The position numbers were made by a program, and so were the translations under genes. The notes under the pieces were generated by a model. That model made no database searches, was not told the origin of the DNA, and was given only the letters and a program-made list of their open reading frames with translations. Of a DNA stretch of 64,000 nucleotides, positions 10,856 through 21,769 are shown in pieces; position 1 is the first letter of the stretch, and every line of letters begins with the position of its first letter. Origin of the DNA: Aurelia coerulea (lineage: Eukaryota; Cnidaria; Scyphozoa; Semaeostomeae; Ulmaridae); assembly GCA_039566865.1 (NCBI GenBank), contig CM076959.1:12507501-12571500 (forward strand). The letters are read 5' to 3'.

Positions 10856-11240
10856 TTTACACGTATTTTTTTTATAAGAAACTGCCCATAAAAAACTCAA
10901 CTCTCAGATCGCCAAAAAATTAAGAAACTCCAGTACTGGGAGAAGATAAGTTAAGAAACTATTTACTTTGAGAAAGGACATCCTTGACATTTCTTTACTT
11001 TACTGTCACATGTTTCCTGTATCATATTACTCGTAAGGTACTTGAGGCATGTCTAAACATTGGAAAGAATAAAGAAAAACATTGTTTTGAAATGTTCACG
11101 AGGGTACAGGTAGTGAAAATGAAGATTGTTATGGAACCTCTAAGACACTCGTAAGAAACTCTGAGTACTCAAAATCTGATAATTTTAAGAAACTTTCAGT
11201 ACTGGCCCAGATTCTTAGTTTCTTATAAAAAAATATGTGT
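10856..11240. mobile_element. Foldback MITE with AAGAAACT-rich ends, left arm
   Basis: Terminal inverted repeats: the left end reads ACACGTATTTTTTTTATAAG and the right end is the complement of nearly the same text near 11220-11243. The word TAAGAAACT recurs six or more times inside in both orientations. The matching copy is near 25605-25990. There is no coding potential, and target duplication and superfamily are unclear. Confidence 0.55.
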
Positions 11241-11391
11241 ATTTAGCTAACAATAGAATAGGCCTTGAATATTGAGTTTATCATACGTTTGGTTTGTTGG
11301 TGATTGAAGAATTCAAAAAATCCTCATTTCGAATGTTTATACCAGATGATACTGATCAAGCTACCAGGAGAAGGAGATAATTTATGAACTT

Positions 11392-11859
11392 CTATGATGA
11401 GTTAAATTTCATTTCAGTATGTTTATGAGAAGATTCAGGATTCAGGCACATCACTTGATTTCTTTGACTACTTGAAAACTCTTCAAAGAAGCTCACAAAT
11501 TTTCCCCTTTTTGAACCTCTTGAAGATGTTATGCTGCTCCCAAAAAGGATCAACAGCAGGGCAGCATATATTGCTGGATGCATCAAGAAGCCCTCTTCTT
11601 CACTGTAAAATTTTGGACACTCATTTTGAACACTTGAAAGTTGCAGCAATGCAATTCTTAGATTTATTTCTTTTCTAGGATTTGACCCATACTCCAGACA
11701 GGAACAGTAGCATGTCTTTGATGACATAAGCGCATGAGCAAGAGGGATCACATCCAGTCCTAACACTGGAAAATGTGTAAAATCTGCCATATTCAGGCAA
11801 AAAAGCCAATAGACGATTGCGCTAAAGATGGCGGTGAGGAATTTTTTACCAAGACGCAT
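11392..11859 (-). CDS. Hypothetical 155-aa protein with two hydrophobic segments (left arm)
   Basis: Not recognised. The ORF starts MRLGKKFL. It has a hydrophobic N-terminal stretch at about residues 7-30, compatible with a signal peptide or anchor, and a CYCSC cluster near residue 50. A second hydrophobic segment (AIYAALLLILFG) lies at about 96-108, before a basic patch and a Ser/Asn-rich tail. The right-arm copy (24985-25452) has identical protein. The ORF begins about 20 bases from a G-rich hAT-like terminus at 11880. It could be a first exon of a host gene or a chance ORF; no splice partners were identified. Confidence 0.3.
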   Translation of the reverse strand: MRLGKKFLTAIFSAIVYWLFCLNMADFTHFPVLGLDVIPLAHALMSSKTCYCSCLEYGSNPRKEINLRIALLQLSSVQNECPKFYSEEEGFLMHPAIYAALLLILFGSSITSSRGSKRGKFVSFFEEFSSSQRNQVMCLNPESSHKHTEMKFNSS

Positions 11860-11879
11860 TGCGTTCTAATTAAGACTCT

Positions 11880-12180
11880 CAGGGGCGCAGCCAAAGGGGG
11901 GGGGGTAGCAGGGGGGTGCCGCACCCCTCCAACATTCAGTTTGTCAGCAAATTGGTACTATCTGACGGCAAATCAAAAAATTTCCTTGTTACTGATACTA
12001 CTGAGTGTCCGTTGGCGAATATCGTTTCCAAATCTCTAAAAGGTTGGTGTAAAATTCAGGGACCGATTTCTTTGAACTGAATGACTGAACGATGTTGGGA
12101 GAGGCATTCTAAGCCAAAGTAGAATGCATATTCTCAAAATTTTCCTGGTGGCTTGCCCCCACACCCACTTAGTTCAAGAT
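11880..12180. repeat. Decayed hAT-like segment with G-run terminus, left arm
   Basis: Begins CAGGGGCGCAGCCAAAGG followed by a G run, a typical hAT-type MITE end. Near 12090-12150 it contains sequence related to the 124-bp unit of the array at 14590-16250 (GGCATTCTAAGCCAAAGTAG and an AAAATTTTCCT motif). No clear opposite terminus was found. The matching segment is at about 24665-24965. Confidence 0.45.
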
Positions 12181-12789
12181 CCTGTTTGTCTTAAGGGGCT
12201 AGGTAATGTAAAAAGCCAACCTTTTTTGTGAGCATCTGATTGAGCTGATATTTTACCTGGATAGAGAATGGCCTGTGCTGAACATTTCTACAAGCTTTAT
12301 TTTGTGCTATTTTTAGCCGTTGCCATGGAAACAGAGAAAACGTGACACAATTGGTCAATCTTATGGCATAAATTTATAGACAAATACATACGTTGAAGGA
12401 ATGAAACAAGTACCATCTAAAAGAGCAGGAAATTCTCTATGCAATGTCAGGAGGATTTTTTTGTATCATTTGTGTAAAAAGTTATAATTCAAAAGGTTTC
12501 TGTCAATCTTTCGTTGCATGCAGCCAAGTTATCATCTCAATATATTTCTACATGGTAAATATAGCACAAAATCCTTTTGACGTTGCTTGCAGAGAGCATG
12601 TGTTTAACTGTAACTTCACCAAATTCCAGGGCTGTATCTCAAGTAGTTTGTCTAAAATTTGTGCCACAAGATCGAAGACTTTGCAAAAAACATGTTTTGA
12701 GAAAATCGCAGTTAAAGATTGACTAACAATTCAACCATTGCTTTATGATCAGAATCCACAATATTCATATACATTTCCCGAAATATCCT

Positions 12790-13160
12790 CTTTTCCTAAT
12801 GTCTTTTCTCTTCTTGCCTGCCTCGTTTGCTTCTCTTTCTCATTGACCTTTCTTTTATTTTGGTACATTCTTTCTTTGTCCTTACAAAACAGTACTCTGG
12901 TTCATGATTTCCGCATTGCATTCCCAGGCTCTTCAAAAGTGATATCAGACTTTGGTATCCATCATTATATGTACACACTGCCAGTGAAGAGGATATGTTC
13001 AGAGGTTTTGATCCAACAAAAGTTCCCTATGACAGATATTCCACAACTGTCCATTAAAACTCTCTGGAGAAATTTGGGTGTGTCCATGTCCATCCAAGCA
13101 TCGCTCGAGCAATTCATTCGTACCGAGACAACAAAAGCTGGCTTGATATGCACTGCAACT
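12790..13160 (-). pseudogene. Possible decayed transposase C-terminus, left arm
   Basis: Two short minus-strand frames follow one another: one with an MDSCGISVIGN segment, then one with GYQSLISLLKSLGMQCGNHE and a very basic K/R-rich tail. The second resembles the C-terminal region of Mutator/Kolobok-like transposase proteins of invertebrates as I recall them. It is frameshifted and incomplete. The equivalent in the other arm is 24070-24430. The assignment rests on remembered family style only. Confidence 0.3.
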
Positions 13161-13577
13161 GCCTTTGGGAGAGGGTTTTTATATTTGTAATTTGCTGCGT
13201 CCTATTGTTAGAAACATCTGGTATCCTCTCCTTTGGGACATTTGGAATGATTTGGCACCCTGTCTGTAGCTAAACGATAACTCATTGCAAGAACAAGTCG
13301 CATGTTTTTTTTAAATGGCCTTAGGCCTTTCTTGTCTGTGTTTAATTTGCACATTTGGGAAGTTTAATTGCAGTCTTAATTTTCATACTCCTTTTTTCAT
13401 TCACTTCAGTTATTGATATGTATGAAAGCGACGCAACTATGCAGACCTTGCATACTACAACAACACAACAGTATTGATAGAATTTTGATTGAACATTCTA
13501 CCCACAGTCTATGATAAAACTATCTTGCTTAGTAGTACCTGCTGAGCTTTCACTACCTGAAAGGTTGTTGAAAGGTT

Positions 13578-13880
13578 CCTGTACAAAAATACAAGGCTAA
13601 ACTTGGCCTTGTACAGGCCAAGTTCTAGCCTTGTAGAGGGGATTATGACCTTGTTATGACCTTGTACTAACCTTGGAAGAAAATTACAAGGCTATCAGTA
13701 AGATTCCAAGTTGCAACCAGTCCAACACAAGGTTTCCACAAGGCTTCTACAAGGTTAATTAGCATTTTTTGAGCCATTTACAAGGTTACAGCAAGGCTAT
13801 TCCAAGCTATAACAAGGTTACAAGGCCATAACTACAAGGCTTGTACATGGCTATTACATGGCTTTGTATTTTCGTACAGG
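13578..13880. mobile_element. CAAGG-rich foldback element, left arm
   Basis: 303 bp with inverted ends: the left end reads CCTGTACAAAAATACAAGGC and the right end complements CCTGTACGAAAATACAAAGC. The interior consists of irregularly spaced CAAGGTTA, CAAGGCT and ACCTTGT words on both strands. This is unlike ordinary MITEs and unlike a regular satellite. It contains the empty site (about 13660-13669) of the right-arm 22272-23554 insertion. Confidence 0.7.
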
Positions 13881-14429
13881 TTGTCGTGTCGATTTTCAGC
13901 TCACTTCGTGATTTTTTGGCAACTGGTTCCTTCCTTGTATTTTATGTAAGAAAGACCCTTAAAATGTACGTGCCATTGGCTATAGGGATCCCTATTTGCT
14001 ACTCAAGGGCGCCGGAGCCACGGGGGCAGCGGGGGCAGCTGCCCCCGTTGCCCTAGTGGTACGGGGGCAGCGCGGGGGCAGCAAAGTGCCCTTTCCAAAC
14101 AATGCATTTCACAGAACTATTGATTAATCGCGCCTGTTAGTTGGAAGCGAGTTGTTTCTCGTCCGCAGTCACAATAATACAACGATTCCTTCTGCTCTCA
14201 AGATTACAGTACGTTCGAAGAACAGTAGCGTCGCCACGGGGTGGTCTGGGGTGGTCATGTCGACCACAGTTTTCACAGAGCCGATGTTATAATTTCTCGA
14301 AATCAGTCAAAAAGATTGGGAAGGGTAGATTTTTATTGACTTGAAACCTTTGTGATAACTGGCCTTCCTCCTGAATTCTCAATTCTTTATTGAAGATTTC
14401 GAGAAAGGCCTTAAAATTCAATTTCTAAC

Positions 14430-16324
14430 CAGTGGCGTGGCCACGGTGGGGAGTATGGGGGGCAATTGCCCCCCCCCCCACTTTTGTCAAAAGATGGTCC
14501 TCGAGATTCCTCTAAAACCGAGGAGAAAATAGCTGGGTATAGGTTGGGTAAGAATTTTCCGAGAAATGTCAAATCTTCCATTTTACCACTGGCAAGCATG
14601 ATATTAGGAGATGCATTCTAAGCCAAAGAAAAAGGATATTTCTTCAAAAATTTTCCTCGTGCTCTGATTCATAGGATAACTGTTACAAAACGATCAACGT
14701 TTCTCTGTCGCTAAAGGCAAGCATGATATTGGGAGATGCATTCTAAGCTAAAGTAAAAGATACTTCTTCAAAAATTTTCCTCGTGCTCTGATTTATAGCA
14801 TAACTGTCACAAAAAGATCAAGGTTTCCTTGTCGCTAAAAGCAAGCATACTATTAGGAGATGCATTCTAAGCCAAAGTAAAAGGATATTTCTTCAAAAAT
14901 TTTCCTCGTGCTCTGATTCATAGGATAACTGTTACAAAACGATCAAGGTTTCTCTGTCGGTAGAGGCAAGCATGATCTTAAGAGATGCATTCTAAGCCAA
15001 AGTAAAGGATATTTCTTCAAAAATTTTCCTCGTGCTCTGATTCATAGGATAACTGTCACAAAACGATCAACGTTTCTCTGTCGCTAAAGGCAAGCATGAT
15101 ATTGGGAGATGCATTCTAAGCCAAAGTAAAGGATATTTCTTCGAAAATTTTCCTCGTGCTCTGATTCATAGGATAACTGTCACAAAACGATCAACGTTTC
15201 TCTGTCGCTAAAGGCAAGCATGATATTGGGAGATGCATTCTAAGCCAAAGTAAAGGATATTTCTTCGAAAATTTTCCTCGTGCTCTGATTCATAGGATAA
15301 CTGTCACAAAACGATCAACGTTTCTCTGTCGCTAAAGGCAAGCATGATATTGGGAGATGCATTCTAAGCCAAAGTAAAGGATATTTCTTCAAAAATTTTC
15401 CTCGTGCTCTGATTCATAGGATAACTGTTACAAAACGATCAAGTTTTCCTCGTCGCTAAAGGCAAGCATGATATTGGGAGAGGCATGCTAAGCCAAAGTA
15501 AAGGATATTTCTTCAAAAATTTTCCTCGTGCTCTGATTCATAGGATAACTGTCACAAAACGATCAACGTTTCTCTGTCGCTAAAGGCAAGCATGATATTG
15601 GGAGATGCATTCTAAGCCAAAGTAAAAGATACTTCTTCAAAAATTTTCCTCGTGCTCTGATTTATAGCATAACTGTCACAAAAAGATCAAGGTTTCCTTG
15701 TCGCTAAAAGCAAGCATGATATTAGGAGATGCATTCTAAGCCAAAGTAAAAGGATATTTCTTCAAAAATTTTCCTCGTGCTCTGATTCATAGGATAACTG
15801 TTACAAAACGATCAAGGTTTCTCTGTCGGTAGAGGCAAGCATGATATTAGGAGATGCATTCTAAGCCAAAGTAAAGGATATTTCTTCAAAAATTTTCCTC
15901 GTGCTCTGATTCATAGGATAACTGTCACAAAACGATCAACGTTTCTCTGTCGCTAAAGGCAAGCATGATATTGGGAGATGCATTCTAAGCCAAAGTAAAG
16001 GATATTTCTTCAAAAATTTTCCTCGTGCTCTGATTCATAGGATAACTGTTACAAAACGATCAAGGTTTCCTCGTCGCTAAAGGCAAGCATGATATTGGGA
16101 GAGGCATGCTAAGCCAAAGTAAAGGATATTTCTTCAAAAATTTTCCTCGTGCTCTGATTCATAGGATAACTGTTACAAAACTATCAAGGTTTCCTCGTCG
16201 CTAAAGGCAAGCATGATATTGGAAGATGCATTCTAAGCCAAAGTAAAGGGCATGGCCCCAAAAATTTTCAGACCCCCTCATTTTACATTCCCCTCCCACT
16301 TAATTTGCCCTGGCCACGCCGCTG
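14430..16324. mobile_element. Nested hAT-type element carrying a tandem array
   Basis: 1895 bp with a perfect 8-bp duplication TTTCTAAC (14422-14429 and 16325-16332). Terminal repeats are CAGTGGCGTGGCCACGG and, inverted, CAGCGGCGTGGCCAGG. It is inserted in the outer hAT element. The interior is almost entirely the 124-bp tandem array. A diverged relative with the same end type (CCACGCCACT near 53312) and the same unit lies inside 51959-53640. Confidence 0.88.
14590..16250. repeat. Tandem array, about 14 copies of a 124-bp unit
   Basis: The word GCAAGCATGATATT or a close variant recurs about every 124 bases from 14591 to 16207, giving 14 units, the last partial. Each unit holds GATGCATTCTAAGCCAAAGT, a CTTCAAAAATTTTCCTCGTG segment and ATAGGATAACTGT. 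Units differ by a few substitutions and short indels, and some variants alternate, suggesting higher-order duplication. The array lies wholly inside the inner hAT element. Confidence 0.93.
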
Positions 16325-16989
16325 TTTCTAACCATATTTTTTCCTTCCTCGTAAATAAATGTATGATGTTCTTCTCTGTTTCGATTTTTGTTGCACAAAA
16401 ATGCACGCTGTTGTAAAAAGTACTGCTTGAGATGGTTGCTTTTCCAGAAATATCTAAATAGATCAAAGTAATAAAAAGAGCATTCCCATCATGTTCTCCG
16501 AGTGTCTGAAGGGCGTTTCCCACGTTTTCCGAGGGTCTAAAGGGCGTGGTCAGGAGAATTTTTTCTGGGGCTTTGCCCTCAGGCCCCCTTATACCTTTCC
16601 GCCCCAGCTTTTTAGGCTGGCGACACCCGTTTCGAAATAGATGTTGAGCACAATATCCTAAATGACGATTCCCGATTATTTTCAACGGCAAATTTTGACA
16701 CCCTAAGGTGCCCTTTCTGCGATTCCTGCCCCCGCCGCATCATGGAGCCTCCGGCGCCTCTGTTGCTACTGTTCATTTGAGCCATGCTAACGATGCAAAA
16801 TATACCTAAAAAGGGTGTTTCCATCATTTTCCCAGCGTCTAAAGGGCGTGGTCACAAAAAATTTTCTGGCCCATGCGCCATACTCCCCCTCCCCCCTCCA
16901 CTCATCAAGCGCTGCGTATGCCCCTGAAATGCATGTATACCATGTGTCTAGATTTTCAGTTTAATTATCTACTGTTCGTACTGTTTCAA

Positions 16990-18340
16990 ACTTCGATGAT
17001 ATACCTTCTTTATGTTCCAAATCTTTCGAGGTTGGATGACACAGTAGCTCTCCATTTGTCTCGGTCCATTGCAGTTCTTGTTGCCCTCTCATACCGCATC
17101 CCAGTCCACTCCTTGATGTTGTCATACCAACTCATCCTTGGGCGACCTCTGCCGCTCTTTCCATCTATATATCCTTCTAACAGTGTTCTGTATATGTTAT
17201 TTAGCCGTATCAAATGCCCAAAATATTGCAGTTTCCTGTCCTTCAAGATATTGGTCAGCTTTCTTTTTTCATTCATTCGTTGAAGCACTTCCTCATTTTT
17301 CACTTTCTCCGTCCATGACAATTACAGCATTTTCCTGTACGTCCACATCTCAAATGCTTCAAGACGTTTCTCAAGTGTTGTTGTTACAGTCCATGTCTCT
17401 GTTCCATAAAATAAGGTACTCCATACATAGCATTTCAGAATTCTCTTTCTCGTCTCAAGATTGATGTGGTTATTTGTAAATGTTGACTTCATTTTATTAA
17501 ATGTTCCTCGGGCTATAGAAATACGACGTAGGATTTCTTTATCGCACTTAGCATCCTCTGTCAATAGTTGTCCATAAAATAAATCCATACAAATTTCAGA
17601 ATTCTCTAAATTATACAGTAATAATGAATCTACTTGTTTAATTATGTCGTTGTCAACAGTAATATGAAATTTGGCGCTTGGCATTACTTTTGATACCAAC
17701 ATAGTTTTGGTTTTTTTCAGCATTTATCTTCATTCCATACAGTTTCCCTTCCTCATTAAATTTATTTACTATTTCTTGCAATTGCTTAGGTGTTTCAGCA
17801 ATAAGAACCGTATCATCAGCATATCTCCGGTTGTTGATGTTAAGTCCACCTATCTTTACACCATCCATATCATCTATAGCTCTGAATATCATCTCTGTGT
17901 AGAGGTTGAAGAGAGCAGGGGACAGTACACATCCCTGTCTTACTCCTCGTTTTATCATCACTTCATCAGACAGTCCATTTTCTAGTCTCACGAAGGCTTT
18001 TTGAGTCCAGTACAGATTTCTTATGAATTTGATATCCCTTCCTGGTATTGCAATCTTTATGAGGTTTTCAATCATCCTCTGGTGGTTCACTCTATCGAAT
18101 GCTTTCTCGTAGTCTATGAAGCATGCATATACATTTTTGTTCATTGCCAGGTATCTCTCATATATAGTTCTCATATTGAGTATCCCTTCACGAGTTCCTT
18201 TTCCTTTCATAAAACCGCTCTGCGTATCGCTTACTTCCTTTTCTATTCGTTGTTTATTTCTTCGCAGTATAACTCGTAGTATAAATTCAGAATGTGGCTC
18301 ATAAGGCTAATTGTTCTAAACTCTTTGCATGCGATGGCCT
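16990..18340 (-). pseudogene. RTE-type LINE, RT and C-terminal part, left arm
   Basis: On the minus strand: an RT palm with FIDYEKAFDRVNHQ (about 18130-18090), RQGCVLSPALFNLY (about 17945-17900) and a catalytic YADD box near 17825. An endonuclease-proximal tail follows with LQYFGHLIRLNN near 17220 and a GKSGRGRPRMSWYDN motif near 17140. This order matches RTE/BovB-like LINEs. Frameshifts lie near 17700 and 17320, and a stretch near 17575-17610 is absent from the right-arm copy. The TTAA element 18345-19227 cuts it; the upstream part continues at 19232-19369. Confidence 0.82.
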
Positions 18341-18344
18341 TTAA

Positions 18345-19227
18345 CCCTATTTTAACCGGGGGGGTTGCGTTTTTCGCCCCCCCCCTATCGGATTTTTTTT
18401 AATAGCTCCCAAACGATGGCACTTACAATGCTGAAATTCCTTGACCTTTCCTAAAATTTAGTTGGCAATCAGAAAATAGAAATTTAGATACCTATTGTTC
18501 GACCACGTGACCACCACATGCCCATATTTGGAGAGTGGTCACAAAGAAATTCTTTAAAACGGCTCTAATTTCTTCCTTTGTTACTAAATCTCAACAATAT
18601 ATATACCATTCGATTCGTCTTGATGAGTATTTTCATTTGATATATAATTTATTCATATTTGCTGACATCAGCAGTTTATTATTTCTATGACGTCATAAAT
18701 ATTTATGACGTCATATTCCTAATGAATGAGTAATTTTTCATGCAAAACTGATGTAATTACCTCAAATATCGATAAAGGTACTTGATTTCACCAATAATAT
18801 GCGAAATTAATGGTTTAAATCATAATTATTGAGCCAACAATTTTGCATTGAATCAAAGTTTCATTATTTAATTAGTTAATTCATTAGAAACCACAAATAT
18901 CCGTATGAAACCATATGAAACTACAAATTAATGATATCATTCATGTATTTTGATGGTTTTTGCCAATTTTATCTAGCTATTTGCTAATAATGGGCCCTTT
19001 TCTGCAAATAGCTCGATTTTCTCAAAATTTGCATTGTTTTTGGTTGCCTAGCAACCAATCACGTAACTATTGATTGATTGGTACTATTTTTAGATTCTTC
19101 TTTGTTCAATTATGACACAGTGCAAGTTTCATTGTCATAGCTGTTATATTTGCGGAGAAAAACAGGGGGGGCGAAAAAGGCCCCCCCCCGGTAGAAAATC
19201 ACTTTTTTTTACCCGGTTAAAATAGGG
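18345..19227. mobile_element. TTAA-flanked MITE, family A, left arm only
   Basis: 883 bp, TTAA at 18341-18344 and 19228-19231. Terminal repeats are CCCTATTTTAACCGGGGGGG and its near-complement, with C/G-run hairpins (CGCCCCCCCC) just inside. It is inserted in the RTE LINE, and the right arm retains the empty site near 20393-20397. Relatives are at 61069-61762 (5' truncated) and 62652-63537. CCC ends and TTAA duplication suggest a piggyBac-type non-autonomous family. There is no coding potential. Confidence 0.88.
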
Positions 19228-19231
19228 TTAA

Positions 19232-19369
19232 CTTTTTTGGAATTCTTAGAAATGTGGAGTCATTCATGTCTCCAGGTATTGCTGCAACTTTATATACTTG
19301 ATTACAGAACTTGGCGAGCGATTTGGTGTTAGCTTCATCTAAGGCTTTGAGCATCTCTGTGTCGATATA
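19232..19369 (-). pseudogene. RTE-type LINE, upstream RT fragment, left arm
   Basis: Resumes the LINE beyond the TTAA element, with the same text as 20258-20393 on the opposite strand (the right-arm reading includes AKFCNQVYKVATIPGDMNDS). It stops at the TA bordering the central foldback element. Confidence 0.75.
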
Positions 19370-20255
19370 CCGGGTGCGCCAAAATAAACTATGCACTTTT
19401 GGCAGGCCACGATAAATCGTACACAGGACCGATTTTGAAGATTTATGACTGAATCTTTAACAGAAAGCCTGAATTAGATTCTAGGATTTTTTGCAAATTT
19501 TTTCTGTTTTCAGTTTTTAGAGCTACAAGCGAGTTTCTTAAAATTTTCGTTTTGGAAAACACTGAAAACTATCAAAAAACGTTGACCAAATTTTCTAAAG
19601 AATCGACATGAATGGACAAAGAGAAAACCTTTTCGTGGTGATTTGAGATTTAGAAATCGATTAATTGTAAGCTGCTGTACGAGAGTTTGTACAATCTTGG
19701 GAGAAATGTAATAGTATTCTCAAGGATGCAAAGAACTGCCTTTTCTTTTGTGATGTCATTGAATCTATGCTTTGGTGCAGGTTGTGTTCCTGTGTCAAAG
19801 GGGTTAAAAGACAAGCGAGGAAGCGTCATGAGGCCAGCAAGCATGGAGTCTTGTTACATTTTTTAGTTTGTGACGGCTTTTGGGGCGGCATTTTATTGTA
19901 ACTACTACAGAATTTCGCAACAGGCCAATCGTTGAAATAAGTATCGTGCAGAAGTTTACACTAATTAATTTTCAAATCCCCAAATCACGTTGAAAACGTT
20001 TTCTCTTTGTCCATTCATGTTGAGTCTTTAGAAAATTTGATCAACGTTTTTTGATCATTTTCAGTGTTTTCGAAAACGAAAATTTTAAGAAACTCGCTTG
20101 TAGCTCTAAAAACTGAAAACAGAAAAAATTGCAAAAAATTCTAGAATCTAATTCAGGCTTTCTGTTAAAGATTTAGTCATAAATCTTCAAAATCGGTCCT
20201 GTGTACGATTTATCGTGGCCTGCCAAAAGTGCATAGTTTATTTTGGCGTACCCGG
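19370..20255. mobile_element. TA-flanked foldback element at the palindrome centre
   Basis: 886 bp with long inverted repeats: the left end is CCGGGTGCGCCAAAATAAAC and the right end its complement, bordered by TA on both sides (19368-19369, 20256-20257). The arms pair for about 300 bp, leaving a unique loop of roughly 19690-19960. A second copy at 52422-53024 shares ends and arms but has a much shorter loop. TA borders fit the Tc1/mariner group. The flanking LINE is itself inverted about this element, so the symmetry axis of the 30-kb palindrome passes through its loop. Confidence 0.88.
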
Positions 20256-21760
20256 TATATCGACACAGAGATGCTCAAAGCCTTAGATGAGGCTAACACC
20301 AAATTGCTCGCCAAGTTCTGCAATCAAGTATATAAAGTTGCAACAATACCTGGAGACATGAATGACTCCATATTTCTAAGAATTCCAAAAAAGTTAAAGG
20401 CCATCGCATGCAAAGAGTTTAGAACAATTAGCCTTATGAGCCACATTCTGAAGCTTATACTGCGAGTTATACTGGGAAGAAATAAACAACGAATAGAAAA
20501 GGAAGTAAGCGATACGCAGAGCGGTTTTATGAAAGGAAAAGGAACTCGTGAAGGGATATTCAATATGAGAACTATATATGAGAGATACCTGGCAATGAAC
20601 AAAAATGTATATGCATGCTTCATAGACTACGAGAAAGCATTTGATAGAGTGAACCACCAGAGGATGATTGAAAACCTCATAAAGATTGCAATACCAGGAA
20701 GGGATATCAAATTCATAAGAAATCTGTACTGGACTCAAAAAGCCTTCGTGAGACTAGAAAATGGACTGTCTGATGAAGTGATGATAAAACGAGGAGTAAG
20801 ACAGGGATGTGTACTGTCCCCTGCTCTCTTCAACCTCTACACAGAGATGATATTCAGAGCTATAGATGATATGGATGGTGTAAAGATAGGTGGACTTAAC
20901 ATCAACAACCTGAGATATGCTGATGATACGGTTCTTATTGCTGAAACACCTGAGCAATTGCAAAAAATAGTAAATAAAGTTAATGAGGAATGGAAACTGT
21001 ATGGAATGAAGATAAATGCTGAAAAAAACCAAAACTATGTTGGTATCAAAAGTAATGCCAAGCGCCAAATTTCATATTACTGTTGACAGCGACATAATTA
21101 AACAAGTAGATTCATTTGTATATTTAGGACAACTATTGACAGAGGATGCTAAGTGCGATAAAGAAATCCTACGTCGTATTTCTATAGCCTGAGGAACACT
21201 TAATAAAATGAAGTCGACATTAACAAATAACCACATCAATCTTGAGACGAGAAAGAGAATTCTGAAATGCTATGTATGGAGTACCTTATTTTATGGAACA
21301 GAGACATGGACTGTAACAACAACACTTGAGAAGCGTCTTGAAGCATTTGAGATGGACGTATAGGAAAATGCTGTAATTGTCATGGACGGAGAAAGTGAAA
21401 AATGAGGAAGTGCTTCAACGAATGAATGAAAAAAGAAAGCTGATCAATATCTTGAAGGACAGGAAACTGCAATATTTTGGGCATTTGATACGGCTAAATA
21501 ACATATACAGAACACTGTTAGAAGGATATATAGATGGAAAGAGCGGCAGAGGTCGCCCAAGGATGAGTTGGTATGACAACAGCAAGGAGTGGACTGGGAT
21601 GCGGTATGAGAGGGCAACAAGAACTGCAATGGACCGAGACAAATGGAGAGCTACTGTGTCATCCAACCTCGAAAGATTTGGAACATAAAGAAGGTATATC
21701 ATCGAAGTTTGAAACAGTATGAACAATAGATAATTAAACTGAAAATTTAGACACATGGTA
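20256..21760 (+). pseudogene. RTE-type LINE, RT and C-terminal part, right arm
   Basis: The best-preserved copy. An open frame from about 20268 to 21086 holds RT palm motifs FIDYEKAFDRVNHQ (about 20620), GVRQGCVLSPALFNLY (about 20793) and a YADD box near 20918. Downstream frames carry a YFGHLIRLNN and GRGRPRMSWYDN tail (21377-21688). Frameshifts lie near 21086 and 21360, and there is a TGA near 21190. It is 5' truncated at the central element. An ATG inside the foldback element (20229) reads into the LINE frame by chance. Confidence 0.85.
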
Positions 21761-21769
21761 TACATGCAT

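Larger units (their letters stand above)
14004..16762. mobile_element. Non-autonomous hAT-type element (outer), left arm only
   Basis: 2759 bp, flanked by a perfect 8-bp duplication TTGCTACT (13996-14003 and 16763-16770). Terminal repeats are CAAGGGCGCCGGAG and, inverted, CAGAGGCGCCGGAG. The right arm has the unoccupied TTGCTACT near 21935. No transposase ORF is present; most of the length is a second hAT-type element (14430-16324) nested inside. G/C-run text follows the left terminus. Confidence 0.9.
1..19369 (+). repeat. Left arm of giant inverted duplication
   Basis: The first bases match the reverse complement of 30421 downward, and the match continues with the same order of LINEs, MITEs and ORFs to the central element at 19370. 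The arm is lengthened by three insertions absent from the other arm: BEL 1640-7981, hAT pair 14004-16762 and TTAA element 18345-19227. A stretch of about 80 bp near 9346-9430 is also missing from the other arm. The two copies of the 155-codon ORF and 240 residues of the LINE RT are identical in protein between arms, while the RTE part nearer the centre is more diverged. The left end lies outside the window, so the full arm length is unknown. Confidence 0.93.

Noticed and set aside
12738..13190. 150-codon plus-strand ORF with hydrophobic N-terminus
   Set aside because: Antisense to the transposase-like fragment, with low-complexity Phe/Leu/Ser. Its right-arm mirror differs by frameshifts.
14590..16250. 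Regularly spaced repeats as a CRISPR-like array
   Set aside because: Units are contiguous 124-bp tandem repeats without unique spacers, in a eukaryotic hAT element.
17671..18304. Plus-strand ORFs opposite the RTE LINE (and mirrors at 20324-21068)
   Set aside because: Pure antisense shadows of the RT reading frame.
20229..20267. ATG inside the central foldback element giving a longer RT ORF
   Set aside because: The leader is terminal-repeat sequence of a TA element, and the true LINE text starts only after the TA. The fusion is accidental.
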